Origin: Flavobacteriaceae bacterium
Lineage (GTDB): Bacteria > Bacteroidota > Bacteroidia > Flavobacteriales > Flavobacteriaceae
Direction: 5' to 3'
Assembly: GCA_030829155.1 (NCBI GenBank)
Contig: JAURBD010000081.1
Span: 1 to 7,084 of the forward strand
Length of the DNA stretch: 7,084 nucleotides
Below, piece by piece: positions 1-6,733 of this stretch (position 1 is the stretch's first letter; every line of letters begins with the position of its first letter). A program made the position numbers and the translations under genes. Under the pieces are notes generated by a model. The model saw only the letters and a list, made by a program, of their open reading frames with translations. It was not told the DNA's origin and made no database searches.

Positions 1-82
1 ATCAAGACTTTTTGAAGTTTTATTAAAAAACCATTTTTTAAATTATAATTTCCATCCAAAACTTAAAATCTCTACGATTTTT

Positions 83-114
83 TTTGTATATTCAAGAAGA
101 TACAGTTATTTTTG
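83..114 (+). promoter_or_regulatory. Bacteroidota-type promoter for the OmpA-family gene
   Basis: A TTTG element at 83-86 and a TATTTTTG element at 107-114 are separated by 20 bases. These match the -33 TTTG and -7 TAnnTTTG elements known for the primary sigma factor of Bacteroides and Flavobacterium at every specified base, with normal spacing. Transcription would start near 118-121, giving a short leader of about 25 bases before the ATG at 146. The assignment rests on sequence match and position only. Confidence 0.65.
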
Positions 115-145
115 GAGTATACTGAAGGTAATGTAAACTAAGCTG

Positions 146-1504
146 ATGAAAACAATCCGAAGAGTTTTATTCTTTTTCTTATTAACAATTTCATTGTCAA
201 GCGTATACGCGCAAGATACGAGCAATCCTTGGTTGGTTTCCGTTGGTTTTAATGCAGTTGGTTTGCAAGGTAATTTAACCGGAAGTACTCCATTGTTAGA
301 AAGCGATTACAAATCAATGAGTTTTGGAGTACCTTCACTATCAGTCTTCAGATCAATATACGGGGGGTTTTCTCTTGGAGCTCAATTTTCTTTTAATTCA
401 CTACAAAAAGAATCAAGCGGTTCTTCCACGAAATTTTCAACTATTGAAGGTGCAATTAAATATGGTTTTGCACGAGACTCCAAATTAAGTCCATTTTTAA
501 AGGCAGGTTTCGGTAGAACTTCCTTTGGAATAGCGAATGAAGACGAATTTAATGCAGCAAGAAACGCTACAGACACCTATTTCGGTGGTGCTGGATTAAG
601 TTTCAAACTAGGAGATCAGTTTAGTGCTTACGTAGAATCCAGTTTTAGATCTACACAAGATGCACCTGAAGGAAATTATTTTCAACACATACTTGGTGTA
701 GCATTTAAATTTGGAGGTGTTGATACTGATGGCGATGGAGTATATGATAAGAAGGATGACTGTCCTGAAGTTCCTGGATTAGAAGAATTTGCGGGATGTC
801 CAGATACTGATGGAGATGGAATCACAGACAAAGATGATGCTTGCCCCGAAAAAGCAGGTTCGGTAGAAACAAACGGCTGTCCAGATACCGATGGAGATGG
901 TATTTTAGATTCCGAAGATGTATGTCCAGAACAAGCTGGTTCGGCTGAAATGAACGGATGTCCAGATTCCGATGGAGATGGCATCAATGATAAAGATGAT
1001 TCTTGTCCTGATGAATCAGGTCCTATTGAGAACAAAGGTTGTCCTTGGGGAGATATGGATGGAGATGGCACACCAGATAAAGATGATGCTTGTCCTTCTG
1101 AAGCAGGAAAAGCTTCCAACGATGGATGCCCTGAAATTTCAGAAGAAATAATTTCCGAGATGAATGAATCAGGTCTAATGATTCGATTTATTGCGTCCAG
1201 TTCAGTAATTAATGGAGATGAGTCTAAAGAAGTCTTAAATAAAATTAAATTGGTTCTCGAAAGTTATCCAAAAAGTCGAATCGTAGTTAAAGGCTTTGCT
1301 TCAAGTGATGGAAGTAAAGGATATAATCAAAAGCTTTCTGAAGCTCGTGCAGCCTCTGTCAAAGAAGCCTTAACTTCCTTAGGTGCAGATGAATCTCGAA
1401 TTAAAACCATAGGTTATGGTGAAGATAATCCAATTGGAGATAACAATCTTGCAGCTGGAAGAAAAATGAACAGAAGAGTTCAATTTTCAATAGAAAAAAA
1501 CTAG
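146..1504 (+). CDS. OmpA-family outer membrane protein with thrombospondin type 3 repeats
   Basis: This 452-residue protein probably links the outer membrane to peptidoglycan. A signal peptide is clear: basic residues at 2-6, a hydrophobic core at 7-17 and a likely signal peptidase I site after VYA (residue 22). Residues 24-192 alternate polar and aromatic/glycine-rich strands and end in GVAFKFGG, consistent with a small eight-stranded OmpA-type beta-barrel. Residues 193-329 are five Asp-rich thrombospondin type 3 repeats, and about 335-450 form the OmpA C-terminal domain, with YNQKLSEARA and a final NRRVQF. Arg401 fits the conserved diaminopimelate-contacting arginine. The usual aspartate in the preceding GHTD-like loop aligns without gaps to Ser386, since the loop reads GFASSDGS. 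The ATG at 146 directly precedes the signal peptide. There is no close Shine-Dalgarno sequence, which is normal in this phylum. A promoter lies upstream and a strong terminator just downstream, so it appears monocistronic. The family assignment is firm; the exact partner or ligand is unknown. Confidence 0.95.
   Translation: MKTIRRVLFFFLLTISLSSVYAQDTSNPWLVSVGFNAVGLQGNLTGSTPLLESDYKSMSFGVPSLSVFRSIYGGFSLGAQFSFNSLQKESSGSSTKFSTIEGAIKYGFARDSKLSPFLKAGFGRTSFGIANEDEFNAARNATDTYFGGAGLSFKLGDQFSAYVESSFRSTQDAPEGNYFQHILGVAFKFGGVDTDGDGVYDKKDDCPEVPGLEEFAGCPDTDGDGITDKDDACPEKAGSVETNGCPDTDGDGILDSEDVCPEQAGSAEMNGCPDSDGDGINDKDDSCPDESGPIENKGCPWGDMDGDGTPDKDDACPSEAGKASNDGCPEISEEIISEMNESGLMIRFIASSSVINGDESKEVLNKIKLVLESYPKSRIVVKGFASSDGSKGYNQKLSEARAASVKEALTSLGADESRIKTIGYGEDNPIGDNNLAAGRKMNRRVQFSIEKN
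722..1132 (+). repeat. Five in-frame thrombospondin type 3 repeats
   Basis: Inside the OmpA-family gene, four units of exactly 27 codons (residues 193-219, 220-246, 247-273, 274-300) are followed by a fifth of 29 codons (301-329). Each has the pattern DxDGDGxxDxxDxCP followed by a spacer and GCP. The aspartates are typical of calcium-binding type 3 repeats, and each unit carries two cysteines 12 residues apart. The fifth unit starts with WGDMDGDG in place of DTDGDG. Such repeats commonly form a stiff linker between barrel and peptidoglycan-binding domain in Bacteroidota. The nucleotide copies have diverged, so this is not a recent expansion. Confidence 0.93.
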
Positions 1505-1518
1505 AAATTTTACATCAT

Positions 1519-1548
1519 AAAAACCTTGCATTTGCAAGGTTTTTTTTT
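1519..1548 (+). terminator. Rho-independent terminator after the OmpA-family gene
   Basis: An A-rich inverted repeat, 1519-1530 against 1533-1544, pairs perfectly over 12 positions around a TT centre; in practice this is an 11-base-pair stem with an ATTT loop. Its GC-containing core is CCTTGC/GCAAGG. A run of nine Ts (1540-1548) forms the end of the stem and the tail. It begins 14 bases past the stop codon at 1504, where a terminator is expected. Confidence 0.93.
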
Positions 1549-1603
1549 GCAATAATTTTAAATTAGTTGGAAATCATTTCAGCTCATTTTCCTAAATTCA
1601 AGG

Positions 1604-4339
1604 GTGAAAACATTTATAGAAGAAACCGTTACAAGTATCATAAATAGTCATTCTAATATTGACGAACTCATAATTGTTTTACCCAGCAGAAGAGCAGGTG
1701 TTTTTTTTAAAGAAACGTTAACTGCTCAATTAAAAGTTCCTTTACTAGCTCCCCAAATTTTTAGTATTGAAGAATTTATACAAGAAATATCTTCTTTTAA
1801 AATTGCACCTTCACTGACTGTTCTCATTGAATTTTATACTATTTATCGTGATTATACCCCAAAAGAATACTTGGATTCTTTCGATGAATTTACCAGATGG
1901 GCACCTGCTTTATTAAAGGATTTTTCTGATTTAGATTCCTATTTGGTAGATGTTGCTGGTGCATTTGAATTCTTAATTTCTTATCACGAAATAGGAACAT
2001 TTAAAAAAGATGAATCTAAAAACATTAAGCAACAGTATTTTTGGAAGTCGCTTTATAATTATTTTGAACTTTATAAAGCATCTTTACAATCAAAAGGGAT
2101 TGGGTCACTTGGTATGCTTTTTAGAGAAGCTGTAGATTCAGTCGAAATTTATCTTCAAAACACCATGTCTTTTCATTATTTCATTGGCTTTAGTGCTCTA
2201 AATACAGCTGAAGCAAATTTACTTCAGAGTTTTTTAGAAGCTCAACGAGCAGAAATATTTTGGGACATTGATAACTTCTTTTTTCAAGATCAACAACATG
2301 CTGCAAGTAGATTTATTCAAAAGTATTATAAAGAATGGACTTACTTAAGACAAAAAGAAAGACCTACTTTTCCTAATAATTTTGAACAAGCTAAAAACAT
2401 TAAAATCATAGGAATCCCTAAGAATGTTGGTCAGGCTAAGTACGCAGCTTCAATTCTAAAAAAAACCATTTTAGATTCAAAAGTAAATTCCAAGACTGCT
2501 TTGGTTTTGGGAAATGAGACCTTATTGATTCCACTTTTATCTGGACTTCCCCAAGAAGATAATTATTGGAATGTAACTATGGGTTACCCCTTATTAAATT
2601 CTCCAGTTGCCTCTTTTTTCAATCATCTTTTCGAAATGCATATCAAGGCATCTCTCAATGGATTCTTTTACCAAGATGTAATTCGCGTACTCGGATTTGA
2701 TTGGATTCAAAATATATTAAAAACTAACTCAAAAAATAATTCTAGTTTTTTAGATTCTTTATTTAATTCAAACAAGTTTTTTATTAGTAACGAGGACCTC
2801 AAACCTATATTAGATCATCCATTGGGTATTTTGATCTTTTCTTCCTTTGAATCTGGAACTAATTTTATAGAAAGAATCTTATCGTTTACCCAAGAGATTC
2901 AAAGATATTTTAAGAAAGAAAAAAGAGTAGAATATGAATTGTATCCTACTCATTTCAGTTTAGTTGAAGAATTATCACTTCATTTACTCAATTTGGGAAG
3001 TACACTAAAATCAATAGATACAGTCCGAGGCATTCATTTTTTATGGAATGAATTAATCACTACCCAATCTTTAGATTATATGGGAAATCCCATGGAAAGA
3101 GTTCAGATTATGGGAATGCTCGAAACTCGAGTTTTAGATTTTGAATCTATAATTTTAACTAATGTAAACGAAGGAATTCTTCCTGCAGGAAGGTCAACCC
3201 AGAGCATTTTCCCTTTTGAAATAAAAAAGAAATTTGGGCTGCCTACATTTTTAGATAATGATGCTATTTATACACACCATTTTTATCGCTTATTACAAAG
3301 AGCATCAAACATAACATTACTTTACAATACCGAAAGCGATGGTTTAAATTCAGGGGAACCCAGTAGATTTATTCACCAACTTCGCTTTTTGGGTTTGGAG
3401 CAGCATAACATTAAAGAGCAAGTAGTCTCTGCGCCAGCTAAAAGTTTTATTTCAGAAAATTTAAAAGTTTTTAAATCACCTGAGATTCTAAGGATTCTTA
3501 GAGAAAAAGCTCAATTTGGATTTTCACCTTCATCTTTGGGTGTTTATTTGATCGACCCCTTAAAGTTTTATAAAGAAAAAATATTGGGTGTTCGAGAGCA
3601 AGCATTTTTTGATAATGATCTTTCATTAATGGAAAGCGGAACTATTGCACATGACACTTTAGAAGAACTCTATACACCTTACATAGGTAAACGCATGCGA
3701 TCAGAATACTACAAGGATTTGGAAGTTCAAATAGCACCTGCATTGCTAAAACACTATCGAAAAGTTTTTGGGGGTGACAAAAAGATTTTTGGTAAAAATC
3801 TTTTGATGCTCAATGCACTTGAAGAATCAATTTTAAAACTGTTGAGTAAAGAGAAAGAAAAAATACAAAAAGGTGATAGTTTAACGATCCTTTATCTAGA
3901 AAAAGAATTTGAGTACTCATTGAATGTACCAGAAGTTGGAAAAATTCTTTTAAAAGGAAAAATTGATCGAATTGATCGATTCAATGGGGTTTTTCGAATC
4001 GTTGATTACAAATTAGGAAAAATAGAATCCTCGAAGCTTAAAATTTCAGATTGGGAGTCTCTAAAGGGAGACATTAAACGCCTTGCTCTTTTTCAAATTC
4101 TACTTTATACATATGTAAATAAGGAAGTTTTAACAGATGAAGTCTCAATTCAGGCTGGGATTATTAGTTTTAAAAGCATGGATCAATATCTGCTCCCTTT
4201 TGCTTATATAAAAGAAAATAAATCTAAGATTTCAAATGAAATTAATACCGAAGTATTGAACTCATTTGAGAACTTTTTGGTTAAACTTGTACAGGAAATA
4301 TTCGATACCTCCAAGCCTTTTGCTGCTTTGGAAAACTAA
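1604..4339 (+). CDS. AddB-like PD-(D/E)XK nuclease with inactivated helicase fold
   Basis: This 911-residue protein has the layout of the AddB-type subunit, which with AddA resects double-strand breaks for recombination. At the N-terminus, VLPSRRAGVFFKE (25-37) stands where a helicase Walker A loop would be, but the GKT/S is absent, so ATP hydrolysis is unlikely. A helicase-like second domain is seen around 500-590 (GMLETR, LTNVNEGILPAGR, GEPSRFIHQL). The C-terminal nuclease domain begins near FSPSSL. It contains the GTIAHDTLEELY helix (His683), the GKIDRID motif (Asp788), VDYK with Asp801 and Lys803, and the Q-x-x-x-Y motif Gln831/Tyr835; all RecB-type catalytic residues are present. The whole protein contains no cysteine, so it lacks the iron-sulphur cluster of classical AddB and ends at about the point where the last cysteine motif would lie. 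The GTG start is preferred because the frame is closed by a stop at 1559, the next in-frame ATG is about 165 codons downstream, and TFIEE fits the family N-terminus. No addA lies in the window. Confidence 0.88.
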   Translation: MKTFIEETVTSIINSHSNIDELIIVLPSRRAGVFFKETLTAQLKVPLLAPQIFSIEEFIQEISSFKIAPSLTVLIEFYTIYRDYTPKEYLDSFDEFTRWAPALLKDFSDLDSYLVDVAGAFEFLISYHEIGTFKKDESKNIKQQYFWKSLYNYFELYKASLQSKGIGSLGMLFREAVDSVEIYLQNTMSFHYFIGFSALNTAEANLLQSFLEAQRAEIFWDIDNFFFQDQQHAASRFIQKYYKEWTYLRQKERPTFPNNFEQAKNIKIIGIPKNVGQAKYAASILKKTILDSKVNSKTALVLGNETLLIPLLSGLPQEDNYWNVTMGYPLLNSPVASFFNHLFEMHIKASLNGFFYQDVIRVLGFDWIQNILKTNSKNNSSFLDSLFNSNKFFISNEDLKPILDHPLGILIFSSFESGTNFIERILSFTQEIQRYFKKEKRVEYELYPTHFSLVEELSLHLLNLGSTLKSIDTVRGIHFLWNELITTQSLDYMGNPMERVQIMGMLETRVLDFESIILTNVNEGILPAGRSTQSIFPFEIKKKFGLPTFLDNDAIYTHHFYRLLQRASNITLLYNTESDGLNSGEPSRFIHQLRFLGLEQHNIKEQVVSAPAKSFISENLKVFKSPEILRILREKAQFGFSPSSLGVYLIDPLKFYKEKILGVREQAFFDNDLSLMESGTIAHDTLEELYTPYIGKRMRSEYYKDLEVQIAPALLKHYRKVFGGDKKIFGKNLLMLNALEESILKLLSKEKEKIQKGDSLTILYLEKEFEYSLNVPEVGKILLKGKIDRIDRFNGVFRIVDYKLGKIESSKLKISDWESLKGDIKRLALFQILLYTYVNKEVLTDEVSIQAGIISFKSMDQYLLPFAYIKENKSKISNEINTEVLNSFENFLVKLVQEIFDTSKPFAALEN

Positions 4340-4398
4340 TTAATTCATTTTAATTACTAAATTTACAACAAGGAACTATATTTAGAGGTAAATAACTA

Positions 4399-5310
4399 AT
4401 GACAGATAAAGATTCGAAAGAGAGAGCTAAACTGAATTGGTTTCTGAGGTTAATAACTCTTGGAGACCGATTTTCATATCAAGACTTTTTTGATCGTCTA
4501 AAAAAGGGTTTTGTTGAATTTTTGATTGTATTTTTTGGAGTCTTGGTTTCTTTTTCTGTTGAACAACAAGGAGAAAATTTTGATGATCGCGAAAAGAATG
4601 TTGATAACCTAATGAATCTTCGCGACGAGTTAAAAAGCATGCAGTCTTACACACAAGAATATATTGGAACAAACGAATGGATAACAGAATTATATCGCCA
4701 GCAATATAGCAGATGGGAACAGGATAATGATAGTATATTTATATTTTGGGAAGAAGATGAAGAATTTCATTTTCCCTTGATGGCTTATTATACTAATCGT
4801 GATCCATTCAATCCTCCTAGGGTAGTTTATGATGCCATTAAGTTGGATGGTACCTTTCGTTTTTTAGGTTCCGAAATTGGTCGCTTGGTAAATGACAATT
4901 ATGATGGTACATTTCTCAAATACTTAATGATTAATACAGATAAAGAAGAGAAAACTTACATCGAAGAATTTACTCACCGTTTGGCCCATCAATGGGTTTT
5001 TGATTTAAATAAAATTAATGTAGAGGACAATGATTTTTGGATAGAAAACAGACGTTATATCCAACAAGATCGCTTTGTTAAATACAATCTTTTTAAACGT
5101 TTAGAGCTTTGGACGCAAATTAATGAGCAGTTGAATATATATAACGACCTATTGACAAACAATATACGGGTACTAGATTCTGTTATCAATAAAAAGGAAG
5201 AAGAGTGGACCCTTATTTGGTGGTGGGGAGAGACACCAAGCTGGCTACAAGCTTCCCCGAAATCAGAGCCGGAGGAACTCCAGGACCAGGAACAGTTAGT
5301 TGACCAGTAA
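4399..5310 (+). CDS. Uncharacterised single-pass membrane protein
   Basis: This 303-residue protein cannot be given a function. Residues 1-36 are charged and amphipathic (basic cluster RLKK at 33-36), followed by one hydrophobic span at about 38-54 (FVEFLIVFFGVLVSF). The remaining 250 residues are hydrophilic, helical-looking and rich in Trp, Tyr, Asp and Glu. Positive residues before the span suggest the N-terminus is cytoplasmic and the long tail periplasmic. The span followed by an acidic/basic helix (EQQGENFDDREK, then LMNLRDEL) resembles the layout of the DUF6090-type proteins common in Bacteroidota, but that is a shape-level resemblance only. There are no cysteines and no visible catalytic motif. 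The ATG has AGAGG (4384-4388) about ten bases upstream. The gene begins 59 bases after the nuclease gene with no terminator between, so co-transcription is possible. Its last 32 codons overlap the antisense 3' end of crtI, so the C-terminal tail may be a read-through extension. Confidence 0.8.
   Translation: MTDKDSKERAKLNWFLRLITLGDRFSYQDFFDRLKKGFVEFLIVFFGVLVSFSVEQQGENFDDREKNVDNLMNLRDELKSMQSYTQEYIGTNEWITELYRQQYSRWEQDNDSIFIFWEEDEEFHFPLMAYYTNRDPFNPPRVVYDAIKLDGTFRFLGSEIGRLVNDNYDGTFLKYLMINTDKEEKTYIEEFTHRLAHQWVFDLNKINVEDNDFWIENRRYIQQDRFVKYNLFKRLELWTQINEQLNIYNDLLTNNIRVLDSVINKKEEEWTLIWWWGETPSWLQASPKSEPEELQDQEQLVDQ
5213..5310. other. GC-rich tail-to-tail overlap of two coding regions
   Basis: The last 32 codons plus stop of the plus-strand membrane protein lie opposite the last 31 codons plus stop of crtI. 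No intrinsic terminator is visible for either gene here. Hand count gives 45 G or C in 80 bases at 5221-5300, against 28 of 80 just before and 23 of 80 just after. The wobble base of each crtI codon faces the second codon position of the opposite frame, so synonymous choices in crtI change the other protein. Confidence 0.85.
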
Positions 5311-6679
5311 AGTATAAATCTTTTATTTTTTTACTTTTTAGTTTAGGTCGCAGAAACGCTGTTTGTAAAAGTGTATTTGCCATTCCATATGCGTTCCCTT
5401 TGTAGGAATTATATTCTTTCACAAAATCATTAACACAAAAAGACTCTTTAAATAGAATAGCATCTTTAATCGATTGCTTTGTTAAGTGTTCAAGACGCTT
5501 TATTACGATGTTGAAATATTTAGATCTCATCTCCTCGCTGTCCTCTATCCCAGGCGCTATGGGAATCAATAAAAAACAAGCTTCTTTACCTTCTGGAGCC
5601 ATAGATTTGTCAGTCATTGAAGGGAAATTACCGTAAAACAAAGGTTCTTTTGGCCATTTAGGATTATCGTATATGCTCTTGGCATGCTCGTCAAAATCAA
5701 CATCAAAAAATAAAGTATGATGCGAAACATTTTTAACTTTTTTATCTAATCCAATAAAGAAAAGTAAGGAAGATGGTGCAAAAACCTTTTTGTTCCAGTA
5801 AGCATCGCTATAGCCTCTCTCTTTCGGACTTAGAAGTGATTCAGAATGATTATAATCGGCTCCACTAACAACGACATCGGAATCAATTTTCTTACCATTT
5901 GCGACTACACCTGTTGTTTTACCGTTTTCAACACAAATTTTTTCTACGGTTTGATTGGTTTTGAAATGTACACCAAGCTCTTTTGCCATTTTCACCATTC
6001 CTTCGACAACACTATACATTCCTTTGTCTGGATGCCATGTACCCAAGCCAAAATCGGCAAAATTCATAAAATTGTAAAAGGCAGGAGTATTGCTGGGCTT
6101 GGCACCTAAGAATAGTACAGGAAATTGAAGGATTTGAGATAACCTTGGATTCGAAAATTCTTTGGTCACCTCTTTTTTTATTGTACTTAAAAAATACCCT
6201 ACTTTTTTAATCGTAGCAGGAGTTACCAATTCTAATGGAGAAATACCTGGGCGATACACTAAATCTTTAATCGCAATATTGTAATTATCTTCAGCTTTTT
6301 TAATGAATTTTTTCAATTTCAACGCACTACCTTTTTCTTCCAATTCAAAAGCAGTGTAAATTTTTTCAAGAGTATCTCCAATTTTAATCGATTCCATTTG
6401 ATCAAAATAAACCTCATATCCAGGATCTAATTTTTTAAGACTGTAGTAATCGCTTACTTTTCGATCAAAGTCTCCAAAGAATTTTTCAAAAACATCAGGC
6501 ATCCAATACCAAGATGGACCTATGTCAAATGTAAATCCATCCTTTTTGAATTGACGAGCCCTACCTCCTGGAGTTGAATTTTTCTCTAGTATTTGCACGG
6601 AATACCCATCTTTTGCGAGGTAACAAGCTGCTGAAATTGAAGAAAAACCAGACCCAATAATTATGATATTCTTTTTCAT
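5213..6679 (-). CDS. crtI: Phytoene desaturase (CrtI type), carotenoid biosynthesis
   Basis: This 488-residue FAD-dependent enzyme should desaturate phytoene stepwise toward lycopene at the membrane. The N-terminal Rossmann dinucleotide-binding motif is intact: GSGFSS at 9-14 and acidic Glu32 at the end of the second strand. It is followed by TPGGRARQF (36-44) and FDIGPSWYWMP (51-61), both hallmarks of bacterial CrtI. The C-terminal FAD/substrate signature TGQLTVPGPGVPPALISG (458-475) is in the form I associate with Bacteroidota. The length is normal for the family. The paralogue CrtD (hydroxycarotenoid 3,4-desaturase) is the main alternative, but the motifs fit CrtI better. The ATG at 6679 sits immediately before the Rossmann strand. 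Unlike many flavobacterial clusters, no phytoene synthase gene (crtB) follows; a convergent gene does, and the 3' end overlaps it by 98 bases. A potassium channel gene lies 54 bases upstream on the same strand, with no clear promoter or terminator in the gap. The last 25 or so codons are distinctly GC-richer than the rest. Confidence 0.93.
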   Translation of the reverse strand: MKKNIIIIGSGFSSISAACYLAKDGYSVQILEKNSTPGGRARQFKKDGFTFDIGPSWYWMPDVFEKFFGDFDRKVSDYYSLKKLDPGYEVYFDQMESIKIGDTLEKIYTAFELEEKGSALKLKKFIKKAEDNYNIAIKDLVYRPGISPLELVTPATIKKVGYFLSTIKKEVTKEFSNPRLSQILQFPVLFLGAKPSNTPAFYNFMNFADFGLGTWHPDKGMYSVVEGMVKMAKELGVHFKTNQTVEKICVENGKTTGVVANGKKIDSDVVVSGADYNHSESLLSPKERGYSDAYWNKKVFAPSSLLFFIGLDKKVKNVSHHTLFFDVDFDEHAKSIYDNPKWPKEPLFYGNFPSMTDKSMAPEGKEACFLLIPIAPGIEDSEEMRSKYFNIVIKRLEHLTKQSIKDAILFKESFCVNDFVKEYNSYKGNAYGMANTLLQTAFLRPKLKSKKIKDLYFTGQLTVPGPGVPPALISGKLVASLVSLPTTK

Positions 6680-6733
6680 GTAGATTAAATACTCATATCC
6701 AAACTCAATATTCCAATTGAATTTATTTTAAGA

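Noticed and set aside
23..41. Inverted repeat TTAAAAAA-CCA-TTTTTTAA, a possible terminator of an upstream gene
   Set aside because: The stem is entirely A/T with a three-base loop and would be too weak; there is no coding evidence upstream.
2..133. Open frame from the window edge to the TAA at 134-136, possibly the tail of an upstream gene
   Set aside because: The translation is low in complexity and resembles no protein, and the ompA promoter lies inside it. AT-rich non-coding DNA explains it.
382..576. 64-residue minus-strand open frame
   Set aside because: It lies inside the barrel-coding part of the OmpA-family gene, shows no family features and has no promoter.
682..1119. 145-residue open frame on the minus strand, rich in Ser and Pro
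   Set aside because: It is the antisense shadow of the Asp-rich type 3 repeats; its own repetitiveness comes from them and it has no start context.
1531..1560. Possible promoter for the nuclease gene: TTTG (1531-1534), 18 bases, TAATTTTA (1553-1560)
   Set aside because: The -7 element lacks its final G, the site overlaps the terminator hairpin, and such matches are common in AT-rich sequence.
3962..3979. Perfect tandem 9-base repeat ATTGATCGA within the nuclease active-site region
   Set aside because: It encodes IDRIDR, which is the normal family motif, so protein constraint explains it.
4427..4672. 81-residue minus-strand open frame
   Set aside because: Antisense to the start of the membrane protein gene, with composition typical of random translation.
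5846..6109. 87-residue plus-strand open frame inside crtI
   Set aside because: It is antisense to well-conserved crtI sequence, and its Cys/Phe/Ile-rich translation looks non-coding.
6680..6733. Gap between channel and crtI examined for a terminator or promoter
   Set aside because: No GC-containing hairpin and no TAnnTTTG element were found on the minus strand; a TTTG is present but without a properly spaced -7 box.
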